Translations under genes and position numbers: made by a program
DNA from: Clostridia bacterium
Lineage (GTDB): Bacteria > Bacillota > Clostridia > Oscillospirales > CAG-272
Direction: 5' to 3'
DNA length: 45,680 bases
Assembly: GCA_017507905.1 (NCBI GenBank)
Contig: JAFWAA010000054.1
Coordinates: 1 to 45,680, forward strand
Notes under the pieces: model-generated
What the model saw: only the letters and a program-made list of their open reading frames with translations
Database searches by the model: none
What the model was told of the DNA's origin: nothing
Shown here: positions 15,776 through 23,772 of the stretch, piece after piece
How the letters are laid out: every line of letters begins with the position of its first letter
Position numbering within the stretch: the stretch's first letter is position 1

Positions 15776-18442
15776 TTACTCGGTCTTCTTGTACTCGTTG
15801 GTCAGGTCGCGGTTGTTCGCTCTGAGGAACTCCTCCCACTCACCGTCCGAATAGTTGACCTCAAGGTATCTCATACCGCCGAAGCCCATGAAGGTGTTGT
15901 AGGACTCGGTGAAGAAGTGAGAGAACTTGGGGCTCAGGAAGGAGCCGGAGTAGTCACCGATCAGCATTACGGAACGGCTTTCCTTAATAACAACTTCCTC
16001 AAGAGCAGCCAGGATGGTCAGTCTTACGCTTGCAGGAGCGTAGCCGGCATCCCAGTTGTAGGTCTTCTCCTGCTCCTTCTCGGCGCCAAGGCCGTTGAGG
16101 CAGAAGAACCAGTTCTGAACGCTCATGGTGATGGTCTCGCCGGCTGCCTCGTAGTCACCCTCGGGCATGGTGAGAGTCATGTCGATAACGGAGGTATCCC
16201 AGTAAGCGTGATAGTTCAGAGAATCGTCGGGATCGACGAATGCACCGATGATATCAAAGGGATTGAAGGGGTTACCGGAGAAGCCGTAACCAAAGCCGAT
16301 CTGGGTGTCACCGTTACGGAATGCATCTGCCCACTTGGAGCCTGCGGATGCATCGAACTTGATCTCGATCTGGCCCTGGAGAGCGGTGCCCTCGATCAGG
16401 GTGTTGATCACGTTCTGGAGGTACTCAGCTCTCTCACGCTGCTTAGCGTTGTCAACGGAAGAACCGTAAACGAGAGTGATCTTCTTGGAAGAATCGTAGC
16501 CGTACTCCTCAGCGTTCTCGGTGAGGATCTTGATGGCCTCAGCCATGGTGGTCTTTGCGAGAGTGGGGTTGTAGCCGGTCAGAGCGTAGCAAGCCTCCTC
16601 GAAGGAAAGGCCGGTCAGCTCGCCGCTGGACCAGGTGCCGTCCTCGGCCTCAACGAAGCCGTAAGCGCGGAGCAGACCCTCCTTAGCCTCAACGGTGTTA
16701 CGGTAAACACCACCGTCAGCGAGGTTAGGAGAATTCTCGATGTCGTAGTAGTACTCGGAGTTAACGAGACCAAGGCAAGGAGTGGAGGTACCGGGCCAGA
16801 TCTTCTCAACGATGTCGCTTCTGTTGAGAGCGAGGTTGAGAGCCTGTCTGAACTCCTTGATTGCCAGGATACCGTTGTTGTTCTCGCTTCCCTTCAGGAC
16901 ATTGAGGTCGCTGAAGAGCTGCATGCCGAACGTACCGGTGGAGGGAGTGTAGGAAACGTACTTGGAGTTCATGTACTCAGCGATGTTCTCGCTTGCCAGG
17001 CTGGAATCGTCGTAGTTACCGGCCAGGAAGCCCATCCACTGGGTTGCGAACTCAGAAACCTTACGGCAGTAGATAGCGGAAACGTTGTACTGGTTCTTGT
17101 ACTCGTCCATTGCGTAGCCGTACCAGTTCTCGTTCTTTGCGAGCTTGTAGTGAGAGCCTGCCTCAAACTCAACGAGCTTGTAGGGACCCCAGCTTGCAGT
17201 GGTCTCGAGAGAGGAGTTGTAGTTAGAGGTCCACAGGGTTGCGCCCTCAGCGGGAGCGATCTTGCAAGCCTCGTACTTAGTCTGGTGAACGAGGGGAAGG
17301 CTGGACATGTAGTAAGCAGCCAGGTAGGACAGAGAACCGTCCTCCATCAGGAAGGCGTATGCCTTATCGAGGCAGACAACGATTGCGTTCTCGCCCTCGA
17401 CAGCGTACATACCAACGGTGTTCCAATCCACCTCATCGCCGTAGCCGGAGAGGTAGAACAGAGCCTCCTTGAAGAGCTGCTCCTGCTCCTCAGCAGACAT
17501 GGTGCTCCAGTCAAGGCCGAAGGGCATCAGAGCGTAAGCGATCAGCTGCTTAGCAGCCTCCATGTTCTCCTCGTTGATCAGCGCGTAGCCGAACTCGTTC
17601 TCGGCGTCAGCGATAACCTTCAGAACAGCCTTAGCCTCTGCCGTGCCAACGTAGTTGTTGATCAGCTCCTCGAGAGAGTAGCCGGCAAGGGTCATACCGG
17701 TGGTGGTGGTGTTCAGGTAGTAATCAACATCGCCGTTCAGGTCGAAGGAGTAATCGGGAGTATCACCCTCGCCATATGCGGGAACGATGGGAGAATAGAT
17801 GGGAGCTCCGGAGTAGAAGTATGCTCTGGAGTTCTTAATTCTCAGGGTATCGTAGTAGGTGTTGGCACGCATGTTCATGAAATCGGGATCCAGCATTGCC
17901 TGCATGGAGTACACGAAATCAGCAGCGGTGATGGCCGTACCGTCGTCCCACTTCAGGTCGTTACGGAGAGTGATCTTCCAAGCATAGCCGCCCTGTGCCT
18001 TCTGATCCTCAGTGTAGCCCCACTTTGCATCAACGGTGGAGGTGACGTCCTCCAGCTTGGTTGCTGCAGAGTAGTTGGTGGTGTAAGCACCCAGTACGAT
18101 GGCATCCTTGTTGATGGTGCCGTCTGCGTTGTACTTCGCGTCACCCTCGAACTTGTAGTCATAGTCGAAGAAGGAAGAACCGATGTAGCTCATAATCTGA
18201 GTATCGTTGTTATCAGCGTAGGTCAGCTCGTTCCAGTTACTGGGCATGGTGCTCGTCGTGGTGTTGTACGTTACACGGTTGTAAGCGTCGGGATCGATCG
18301 GGGGGAGAGTATCCGTCGGATCGGTCTCGGTGGGATCGGTCTCTACGGGATCCACAGGGTCTTTATGACAACCTGCGAACACAGCAGCAACCATCACCAA
18401 GCACAGCACGAGCGCGAGCAAGGATTTGAGATTCTTGTTCAT
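15776..18442 (-). CDS. oppA: Oligopeptide-binding lipoprotein, OppA-like, unusually large
   Basis: This is the substrate-binding protein of the Opp importer. From the ATG at 18442 (GGAGG seven bases upstream) it is 888 residues; typical members have 520-620. The N-terminus is a lipoprotein signal: M-N-K-N-L-K, a hydrophobic core and V-F-A-G-C, with Cys25 lipidated. An acidic P/D/T linker (about 29-55) follows. The SBP_bac_5 family is shown by W-K-I-T-L-R-N-D-L-K-W-D-D-G near 165-180 with the T-A-A-D-F-V-Y-S helix behind it, and by the E-F-R-Q-A-L-N-L-A-L-N-R motif in the second half. The extra length is spread through inserts between these blocks. First gene of oppABCDF. The bound peptide class is not predictable; a nutrient or signal peptide is inferred from the family. 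Confidence 0.92.
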   Translation of the reverse strand: MNKNLKSLLALVLCLVMVAAVFAGCHKDPVDPVETDPTETDPTDTLPPIDPDAYNRVTYNTTTSTMPSNWNELTYADNNDTQIMSYIGSSFFDYDYKFEGDAKYNADGTINKDAIVLGAYTTNYSAATKLEDVTSTVDAKWGYTEDQKAQGGYAWKITLRNDLKWDDGTAITAADFVYSMQAMLDPDFMNMRANTYYDTLRIKNSRAYFYSGAPIYSPIVPAYGEGDTPDYSFDLNGDVDYYLNTTTTGMTLAGYSLEELINNYVGTAEAKAVLKVIADAENEFGYALINEENMEAAKQLIAYALMPFGLDWSTMSAEEQEQLFKEALFYLSGYGDEVDWNTVGMYAVEGENAIVVCLDKAYAFLMEDGSLSYLAAYYMSSLPLVHQTKYEACKIAPAEGATLWTSNYNSSLETTASWGPYKLVEFEAGSHYKLAKNENWYGYAMDEYKNQYNVSAIYCRKVSEFATQWMGFLAGNYDDSSLASENIAEYMNSKYVSYTPSTGTFGMQLFSDLNVLKGSENNNGILAIKEFRQALNLALNRSDIVEKIWPGTSTPCLGLVNSEYYYDIENSPNLADGGVYRNTVEAKEGLLRAYGFVEAEDGTWSSGELTGLSFEEACYALTGYNPTLAKTTMAEAIKILTENAEEYGYDSSKKITLVYGSSVDNAKQRERAEYLQNVINTLIEGTALQGQIEIKFDASAGSKWADAFRNGDTQIGFGYGFSGNPFNPFDIIGAFVDPDDSLNYHAYWDTSVIDMTLTMPEGDYEAAGETITMSVQNWFFCLNGLGAEKEQEKTYNWDAGYAPASVRLTILAALEEVVIKESRSVMLIGDYSGSFLSPKFSHFFTESYNTFMGFGGMRYLEVNYSDGEWEEFLRANNRDLTNEYKKTE

Positions 18443-18613
18443 GATGTTTCCTCCATAAAAATTTTGGATTATTATTTCATTACCCGCAAAATCACTTTCC
18501 TTACAACGCCCACGCAAACGCAAGCATCATAATCTCCGCAACGGCCGCCCCTGCGGCTAACATTGAGGCCTCCGCCGGAAGAAAGAAAACTGTACGAATA
18601 TATGAATACAAAT

Positions 18614-18642
18614 ATTATAGCACACAGAACTCGGGTTGTCAA
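18614..18642 (-). promoter_or_regulatory. Consensus sigma-A promoter of the opp operon
   Basis: Perfect TTGACA (18637-18642) and TATAAT (18614-18619) with a 17-base spacer on the minus strand. The predicted leader is about 165 bases. It contains a small GCCGC/GCGGC hairpin near 18545 but no riboswitch I recognise. Confidence 0.9.
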
Positions 18643-18826
18643 TGTTTTTGTTACAAAAAAATCGCATATTTTTTCACATTTTCTTTATTTATTTATAAAT
18701 TAAGGAAAAATTCAAGCCAAAGCCGCCGCGATCCTTTCATCCGCTAAAATTTTGTCCGCTTTGGTTTTCCTCCCGCCGTCCACGCCTCCCATCGCTCCTC
18801 CGTTTTGCCGCTTTTTGCAAAAAACG

Positions 18827-18840
18827 AATGAATATTCATT
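18827..18840. promoter_or_regulatory. 14-bp palindrome upstream of the opp promoter
   Basis: AATGAATATTCATT is a perfect palindrome in the otherwise featureless stretch 18643-18873 between the opp promoter and the nrdD terminator. It lies about 190 bases upstream of the opp -35 box. It does not match the ArgR or CodY consensus; it may be chance in AT-rich DNA. Confidence 0.25.
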
Positions 18841-18873
18841 TTTCTATGCATTTTCCCTTCCCTGCCAAAGGCG

Positions 18874-18911
18874 AAAAAAGCCTCCCCCGACGCCAAAGCG
18901 TCGGAGGAAGC
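18874..18911 (-). terminator. Rho-independent terminator after nrdD
   Basis: On the minus strand GCTTCCTCCGACGC pairs with GCGTCGGGGGAGGC with two G-U pairs and is followed by six T residues, 20 bases past the nrdD stop codon. Confidence 0.9.
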
Positions 18912-18930
18912 TCTCGTCTTTTGGAGTGGC

Positions 18931-20550
18931 TTATGCGTTGATCATTCCCTTGATCTCGGCCACGCCAACGTATTTCTGTGCGTTTCCGCCCTTGGCGACC
19001 ACGAGCGTGGGAGCCTGACGGATGCCAAATTCCTCTACCTGTGCGGGATATTGGCTGGCCAGACGCTTCTCGTAGGCGATGCCTGCCTTATCCAGCATTG
19101 CGGCTGCGATCTTGCAGTTGGGGCAGGTCTCGGTGGTAAAGAGCCATACGCCCTCCTCTGCGGTGGCGGCGGGAGCAGCCTCGTTGCAAGCGCAATCGGG
19201 ATGGAGAACGCCCGTATGCGTCAGCTTGGAATTCTCCACGTCGTAGACCTTGCGCTCCTTGTACTCCTGCGCCTTACCGTCGTTCCAGTTCTGCACGGGG
19301 CGGTAGTAGCCGGTGATGCGGCTGTATACCTCGGTGGTCGCACCGCACTCGGGGCACTCAAAGTGCTCGCCCGAAATGTAGCCGTGCTTCTTGCAGACCG
19401 AGTAGGTGGGAGACATGGTGTAATAGGGGAGCTTGTAGTTCTCCGCGATCTTGCGGACGAGGGATGCGGCAGCCTTCCAGTCGGGCAGCTTCTCGCCAAG
19501 GAAGGCGTGGAAGACCGTTCCGGAGGTGTAAAGCGTCTGCAGCTCGTCCTGAATATCCAACGCGGTGAAGATATCGTCAGTATAGTCGACCGGCAGGTGG
19601 GAGGAGTTGGTGTAGTAAGGCGTTCCGCCCTTCTTGGTTGCGGCGTGAATGATGTCGGGATAGAGCTCCACGTCGTGCTTTGCCAGACGGTAGGAGGTGG
19701 ACTCTGCGGGGGTTGCCTCGAGGTTGTAGAGGTCGCCGTACATCTCCTGATAGTCGGAGAGGCGCTCGCGCATATGGTTGAGGACCTCCTTGGTGAACTC
19801 CTGCGCGCTCTCGTGCGTCAGATCTTCGCGGATCCAGTTGGCGTTGAGGCAGGCCTCGTTCATGCCGACAAGACCAATGGTGGAAAAGTGATTGCTGAAG
19901 GTGCCGAGGTATCTCTTGGTGTAGGGATACAGGCCGTTGTCGAGCAGACGGGTGATGACCGTGCGCTTGATCTTGAGCGATCTTGCGGCAATGTCCATCA
20001 TCTTGTCCAGGCGGGCGTAGAAATCCTTGCGGTCGGTGGCAAGGTACGCGATGCGGGGCATATTGATGGTAACCACGCCGACCGAGCCCGTGGACTCGCC
20101 GCTTCCGAAGAAGCCGCCCGACTTCTTGCGCAGCTCGCGCAGGTCAAGGCGCAGACGGCAGCACATGGAGCGAACGTCGCTCGGCTCCATATCGCTGTTG
20201 ATGTAGTTGGAGAAATAGGGCGTGCCGTATTTCGCCGTCATCTCAAAGAGGAGCTTGTTGTTCTCGGTCTCGCTCCAGTCAAAGTCGCGCGTAATGGAAT
20301 AGGTAGGAATGGGATACTGGAAGCCGCGGCCGTTGGCGTCACCCTCGATCATGATCTCGATGAAGGCCTTGTTGACCATGGCCATTTCCTTCTCGCAATC
20401 CTTATACTTGAAGTCGACCTCCTTGCCGCCGATGATGCAGTTCTGCTCGGCGAGGTCCTTCGGAACCACCCAGTCCAGCGTGATGTTGGAGAAGGGTGCC
20501 TGCGTGCCCCAACGGGAAGGCGTATTCACACCGTAAATGAAGGACTGCAC
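18931..20550 (-). CDS. nrdD: Anaerobic ribonucleoside-triphosphate reductase NrdD, C-terminal part after a frameshift, with glutaredoxin-like tail
   Basis: This frame holds the catalytic barrel and glycyl-radical domain of class III ribonucleotide reductase, which reduces NTPs to dNTPs without oxygen. Visible in order (numbered from the GTG at 20550): S-F-I-Y-G-V-N-T-P-S-R-W-G-T-Q-A-P-F (3-20), the M-C-C-R region (129-132), a zinc site with Cys386 and C-P-E-C (399-402), and the glycyl-radical motif R-I-T-G-Y-Y (Gly414). After a C-A-C (453-455), residues about 465-539 form a glutaredoxin/NrdH-like domain with C-P-N-C (476-479), the cis-proline motif Q-A-P-T-L-V-V and a K-Y-V-G strand. The reading frame really continues upstream to about 20573 and joins the N-terminal part there; one base is missing. 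The GTG has no ribosome site, so it is not a true start. Confidence 0.93.
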   Translation of the reverse strand: MQSFIYGVNTPSRWGTQAPFSNITLDWVVPKDLAEQNCIIGGKEVDFKYKDCEKEMAMVNKAFIEIMIEGDANGRGFQYPIPTYSITRDFDWSETENNKLLFEMTAKYGTPYFSNYINSDMEPSDVRSMCCRLRLDLRELRKKSGGFFGSGESTGSVGVVTINMPRIAYLATDRKDFYARLDKMMDIAARSLKIKRTVITRLLDNGLYPYTKRYLGTFSNHFSTIGLVGMNEACLNANWIREDLTHESAQEFTKEVLNHMRERLSDYQEMYGDLYNLEATPAESTSYRLAKHDVELYPDIIHAATKKGGTPYYTNSSHLPVDYTDDIFTALDIQDELQTLYTSGTVFHAFLGEKLPDWKAAASLVRKIAENYKLPYYTMSPTYSVCKKHGYISGEHFECPECGATTEVYSRITGYYRPVQNWNDGKAQEYKERKVYDVENSKLTHTGVLHPDCACNEAAPAATAEEGVWLFTTETCPNCKIAAAMLDKAGIAYEKRLASQYPAQVEEFGIRQAPTLVVAKGGNAQKYVGVAEIKGMINA

Positions 20551-21302
20551 GCACTGCTTGACTTCCTTATAGTAAGGTTGTCGATCTTTACGAAGGGAGC
20601 AAGGTAGGTATCAAAGGAGGAGAATGCCTGCGCGCCCGCCCACTCGTTCTGCATGATGCCAAGGAAGTTGACCATCTGGTTGCAGAGGGTGGAGAGGTGA
20701 GATGCGGGAGCCGAGGTGATCTTTCCGGGAACACCGCCAAGGCCCTCCTGGATCAGCTGCTTGAGCGACCAGCCTGCGCAGTATCCGGTAAGCATGGAAA
20801 GGTCGTGAATGTGGATATCGGTATTCTTGTGTGCATTGGCGATCTCGTCGTCATAGACCTCGGAGAGCCAGTAGTTTGCCGTGATGGCACCGGAGTTGTG
20901 CAGGATCAGACCGCCCACCGAATAGGTAACGGTGGAGTTCTCCTTGACGCGCCAATCCAGAGCCTTGACGTACTTGTTTACAATGTCCTTATAGTCCAGC
21001 ATGGTCGCGCTGATGTTGCGCACCTTTTCACGCTGGCGGCGGTAGAGAATGTATGCCTTGGCAACGTCGTCGTAGCCTGCCTTGATCAACACGCTCTCCA
21101 CGCTGTCCTGAATGCTCTCGACCGTTATGGTGTCGTTCTCGATCTTCTCGGTAAAGTCTGCGGTGACCTTCAGGGCCAGAAAATCGATCACATCGGGGTT
21201 ATACTGCTTTTCACAGGCGTCAAACGCCTTGGTGATCGCCTTGCTGATCTTGGAAAGATCGAAGGAGACCCGCTTTCCGTCTCTCTTAATTACCGTATAC
21301 AT
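20526..21302 (-). CDS. nrdD: Anaerobic ribonucleoside-triphosphate reductase NrdD, N-terminal part before a frameshift
   Basis: The first 244 or so residues match NrdD: an ATP-cone (V-I-K-R-D-G-K-R-V-S-F near 4-14, through the I-L-Y-R-R-Q-R-E-K block) that senses ATP/dATP, then the start of the barrel with H-N-S-G-A-I-T-A-N-Y-W, H-I-H-D-L and W-A-G-A-Q-A-F-S-S-F-D-T-Y. After D-N-L-T the frame goes wrong and stops at 20526. Adding one T after position 20571 (minus strand) gives T-Y-K-E-V-K-Q-C-V-Q-S-F-I-Y-G and joins the next frame without loss. So the gene is one nrdD of about 790 codons with a one-base deletion, either a sequencing/assembly error or a recent mutation. I chose the ATG at 21302 because AGGAG lies six bases upstream; the ATG at 21308 is too close to it. 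Confidence 0.93.
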   Translation of the reverse strand: MYTVIKRDGKRVSFDLSKISKAITKAFDACEKQYNPDVIDFLALKVTADFTEKIENDTITVESIQDSVESVLIKAGYDDVAKAYILYRRQREKVRNISATMLDYKDIVNKYVKALDWRVKENSTVTYSVGGLILHNSGAITANYWLSEVYDDEIANAHKNTDIHIHDLSMLTGYCAGWSLKQLIQEGLGGVPGKITSAPASHLSTLCNQMVNFLGIMQNEWAGAQAFSSFDTYLAPFVKIDNLTIRKSSSACSPSFTV

Positions 21303-21320
21303 AAACATCTCCTATCGTAA

Positions 21321-21336
21321 ATACTATATATTGTGT
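21321..21336 (-). promoter_or_regulatory. NrdR box, downstream copy
   Basis: On the minus strand ACACAATATATAGTAT closely matches the NrdR consensus (ACACWATATATWGTGT). It lies between the -10 box and the nrdD start. NrdR is the ATP/dATP-sensing repressor of ribonucleotide reductase genes; its gene is not in this window. Confidence 0.8.
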
Positions 21337-21347
21337 CGGCGATTTTT

Positions 21348-21376
21348 ATTATATACTATATATCGTGGTTTGTCAA
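21348..21376 (-). promoter_or_regulatory. Consensus sigma-A promoter of nrdD
   Basis: TTGACA (21371-21376) and TATAAT (21348-21353), 17 bases apart on minus. One NrdR box fills the spacer and the other covers the early transcribed region, so bound NrdR would block RNA polymerase. Confidence 0.9.
21353..21368 (-). promoter_or_regulatory. NrdR box, promoter copy
   Basis: On the minus strand CCACGATATATAGTAT matches the NrdR consensus core. Its offset from the second box is exactly 32 bases, about three helical turns, the pair spacing typical of NrdR sites. Confidence 0.8.
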
Positions 21377-21432
21377 TACGTTTTTTCGGTTTTTTCGGTA
21401 GAAATTTCCACCCGTTTTTTGTCGATTTTGAC

Positions 21433-21486
21433 CAAAAAAGGAGAGGCTGCCAACTTTCCCTCGGGGGAGGGCCTTGCGACAGCCTC
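21433..21486 (-). terminator. Rho-independent terminator after nrdG
   Basis: On the minus strand GAGGCTG (21480-21486) pairs with CAGCCTC (21443-21449), with an inner CCCTC/GAGGG stem, and six T residues follow at 21434-21439. It separates nrdG from the nrdD promoter, so the two genes are not simply one transcript. Confidence 0.75.
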
Positions 21487-21507
21487 TATATCTTGTGCTT
21501 TTCGCGT

Positions 21508-22194
21508 TCAGCGCACGCGCGTGGGAACGCCGCGCTCCTCGGCAGCCGCCTGCATGGCGGCAAGCGTCTCCTTGGAAACGGAGCTCATTCCCTGCCCCAC
21601 CAGGTCTCCCGAATCCACAAAATTCTGGAGGTAGTAAGCAGGTGCGCCTTGGATCCAATCCGCAATCGCGGCAATATCCTCAACGGTGTGCAGCTCTGCG
21701 GTCACCGTGGTGCGCAGCTCAAAGGGGATCCTTCCCGCAAGGAGGAAGGCAAGGCTCTGCTCGATCTCCTGCAGATCAAGCGTCCTGACGCCCGCCGTCT
21801 CTGCGTACTTCTCCCGACGGTTCTTCACGTCCATGGCCACGTAGTCCACAAGCCCTGCCTCCACAAGGGAGCGCAGGCGTGCGGAAAAGGTGCCGTTGGT
21901 ATCCAGCTTGACCGAAAAGCCCATTCCCTTGATGCGCGAGAGAAGCTCCTCCAGTCCATTCTGGAGCAAGGGCTCGCCTCCCGTGATGCACACGCCGTCC
22001 AGGATCCCGCGGCGCTTCTCCAGCTGGCGAAGGATATCCTCCTCGCACAGCCTTGCGGCAGGATCGACGTGGCTGACCAGGGCGGCATTATGACAGAAGG
22101 GGCAACGGAAATTGCATCCCTCCGTAAAGAGAATGCAGGCCACCTTGCCCGGATAATCCAGAAGCGTCAGCTTTTGAAAGCCTTGAATCCGCAT
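21508..22194 (-). CDS. nrdG: Anaerobic ribonucleotide reductase activating protein (radical SAM)
   Basis: The 228-residue enzyme uses S-adenosylmethionine and a 4Fe-4S cluster to place the glycyl radical on NrdD. The cluster cysteines are in C-N-F-R-C-P-F-C-H-N (Cys27, 31 and 34), followed by the radical SAM G-G-E-P motif (I-T-G-G-E-P-L-L) and K-L-D-T-N-G-T. The opening G-F-Q-K-L-T-L-L-D-Y-P-G-K belongs to the NrdG2-type activases (about 220-230 residues) rather than the shorter E. coli NrdG. The ATG has AAGGAGA upstream. It sits directly upstream of nrdD on the same strand but has its own promoter-like -10 box and a terminator behind it. No NrdR box was found in front of it. Confidence 0.93.
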   Translation of the reverse strand: MRIQGFQKLTLLDYPGKVACILFTEGCNFRCPFCHNAALVSHVDPAARLCEEDILRQLEKRRGILDGVCITGGEPLLQNGLEELLSRIKGMGFSVKLDTNGTFSARLRSLVEAGLVDYVAMDVKNRREKYAETAGVRTLDLQEIEQSLAFLLAGRIPFELRTTVTAELHTVEDIAAIADWIQGAPAYYLQNFVDSGDLVGQGMSSVSKETLAAMQAAAEERGVPTRVR

Positions 22195-22246
22195 AGTTCG
22201 GTCTCCTTTTTTCAGCGTTTTACCAAAGGTGTGGTGTTTTCTTCCT

Positions 22247-22261
22247 TATAATAGTATTATA
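22247..22261 (-). promoter_or_regulatory. 15-bp palindrome overlapping the -10 box of nrdG
   Basis: TATAATACTATTATA (minus strand) is a perfect inverted repeat around one central base. Its first six bases form the likely -10 box of nrdG; no good -35 box stands 17 bases upstream. It could be an operator, or a chance product of an AT-rich promoter. Confidence 0.35.
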
Positions 22262-22294
22262 GCGCGTCCTCGGGGGGAAGAAGGCCCGAGGGAT

Positions 22295-22329
22295 AAAAAA
22301 GCGTACCGGGAAGAAACTTCCCGGCACGC
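22295..22329 (-). terminator. Rho-independent terminator after the CNNM/CorC gene
   Basis: On the minus strand GCGTGCCGGGAAG pairs with CTTCCCGGTACGC (one G-U pair) around a 3-base loop and is followed by six T residues. Confidence 0.9.
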
Positions 22330-22355
22330 GGCTTTTCGTCAGTTGAAGGAGAGGA

Positions 22356-23717
22356 TCAGTCCTCCGTCTTCTCCGCCTTTTCCGTCTCCTCTGCTCCGTC
22401 CTCCTGCTCATCCTCCTCGGTTTCGGGAGGCGTGACCTCGACCTTGATCTCGTGGGTCATGGTCTCGTCGGCCGACAGAACGGTAACGGTCAGATTTTCG
22501 TACGTAAAGGAATCGCCAAGGCGAGGAATGTTCTCAAAATGCTCGGTGAGCCAGCCGTTGACGGTGGTGGATTCGATCTCGTCGTTCGGTGCCAGCTCGA
22601 AGAAGCTGAAGAACTCGTCGATCGATGTGCTGGAGCGCACCGTGTAGGTGTTCTCTGCGATCTCGGTGATGGACTCAGTCTCCTCGTCCTGCTCATCCCA
22701 GATCTCGCCGACCAGCTCCTCCAGGATATCCTCCATGGTCACGATACCCGACGTGAAGCCGTACTCGTTGACCACGATGACGATGTGGGTGCGGTTCTTC
22801 TGCATCTCCTTAAAGAGGACGTCCAGGTGCATGGTCTCGGGCACGAACACGGGAGCCATGATGGCATCCTCAATGTCAAAACCCTCGCGCGTGCGCTTGA
22901 GGAGGAAATCCTTGGTGTGCAGGATACCGAGAATGCGGTCTACGCTCTCGGCAAAGAGCGGAATGCGGGAGTATCCCTCGATCTCGAGGATCTCGAGGAG
23001 CGATTCCTCCGAAATATCGCGCGGCAGAGCGACCATGTCGCTGCGCTGCGTCATGACGTCGGCGGCGGTCAGACGGTCGAGCTTAAAGACGTTCTTGATG
23101 TACTCGATGTCGTCGCCGTCCAGCGTTCCCTCATCTACACCGGCATCCAGCATGATGACGATGTCCTCCTCCGAAACGGTCTCCTCCTTCTCGTTGGGGT
23201 TAATGCCAAAGAGACGAAGCACGCCGTTGGTGGAAACGGTGAGGAACCAGACGATGGGCTTGAGAACGGCCATGAGGACGGAGATCACTCCGCTGGCGGC
23301 GGAGGCAAGCTTCTCCTTGTGTTTCATGGCGATGCGCTTGGGCACAAGCTCGCCCAAAACAAGGGTAAAATAGGAAAGGATCAGGGTGATCAGAATGACC
23401 GAGATGGTGTCCACCGTTTCGTAGTAACGGGGCGCCAGATTAAAGATGTCCAGGAAGAATTCGGTCAATCCGTCCGAAAAGCTATCGGCCGCGAATGCGG
23501 AGCCGAGAAAGCCGGCAAGGGTAATTCCGACCTGAATGGTAGAAAGAAAGCGGGTGGGGTCCTCAATGATCTTCAGCATCTTTTTTGCCTTTTTGTCCCC
23601 GTCTTCTGCGGTGGACTTCAGCTTTTTCTCATTCAGGGAGATCACGGCGATCTCGGTGGCGGCAAAAAATGCATTCAGCAGGATCAGGACCAGCTGCAGC
23701 AGCAATTGGAAAAACAT
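22356..23717 (-). CDS. CNNM/CorC (HlyC) family transporter with CBS pair
   Basis: This is a 453-residue membrane protein of the hemolysin C / CorC group. Residues 1-180 form the DUF21 (CNNM) membrane domain: F-F-A-A-T-E-I-A-V-I-S-L-N near 18-30, then Q-V-G-I-T-L-A-G-F-L-G-S-A near 62-74 and L-G-E-L-V-P-K-R-I-A near 122-131. Two CBS domains follow (about 205-325, with V-M-T-Q-R-S-D-M-V-A-L-P and a G-I-V-T-M-E-D-I-L-E-E-L-V-G-E-I end). Next come a CorC_HlyC domain (about 345-425) and a very acidic E/D/T tail. Bacterial CNNM/CorC proteins export Mg2+ and bind Mg-ATP in the CBS pair. The ATG has AGAGAGG upstream. A strong promoter lies 210 bases upstream, and the leader carries a 38-codon reading frame and three hairpins. 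Confidence 0.92.
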   Translation of the reverse strand: MFFQLLLQLVLILLNAFFAATEIAVISLNEKKLKSTAEDGDKKAKKMLKIIEDPTRFLSTIQVGITLAGFLGSAFAADSFSDGLTEFFLDIFNLAPRYYETVDTISVILITLILSYFTLVLGELVPKRIAMKHKEKLASAASGVISVLMAVLKPIVWFLTVSTNGVLRLFGINPNEKEETVSEEDIVIMLDAGVDEGTLDGDDIEYIKNVFKLDRLTAADVMTQRSDMVALPRDISEESLLEILEIEGYSRIPLFAESVDRILGILHTKDFLLKRTREGFDIEDAIMAPVFVPETMHLDVLFKEMQKNRTHIVIVVNEYGFTSGIVTMEDILEELVGEIWDEQDEETESITEIAENTYTVRSSTSIDEFFSFFELAPNDEIESTTVNGWLTEHFENIPRLGDSFTYENLTVTVLSADETMTHEIKVEVTPPETEEDEQEDGAEETEKAEKTED

Positions 23718-23772
23718 AATAACCTCTCTTTGTTCAAAATTCTTGGAATGGCTGTGTGTGTTCTATACGCTT

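Noticed and set aside
15917-18532. Very long open frame antisense to oppA (and similar ones antisense to lon and uvrA)
   Set aside because: These frames mirror highly expressed genes with strong codon bias; the sense strands have full motif sets, promoters and ribosome sites, and the antisense products show no family pattern.
20560-20585. Programmed ribosomal frameshift in nrdD
   Set aside because: No slippery heptamer and no clear downstream stimulatory stem; a one-base sequence error or mutation explains it more simply.
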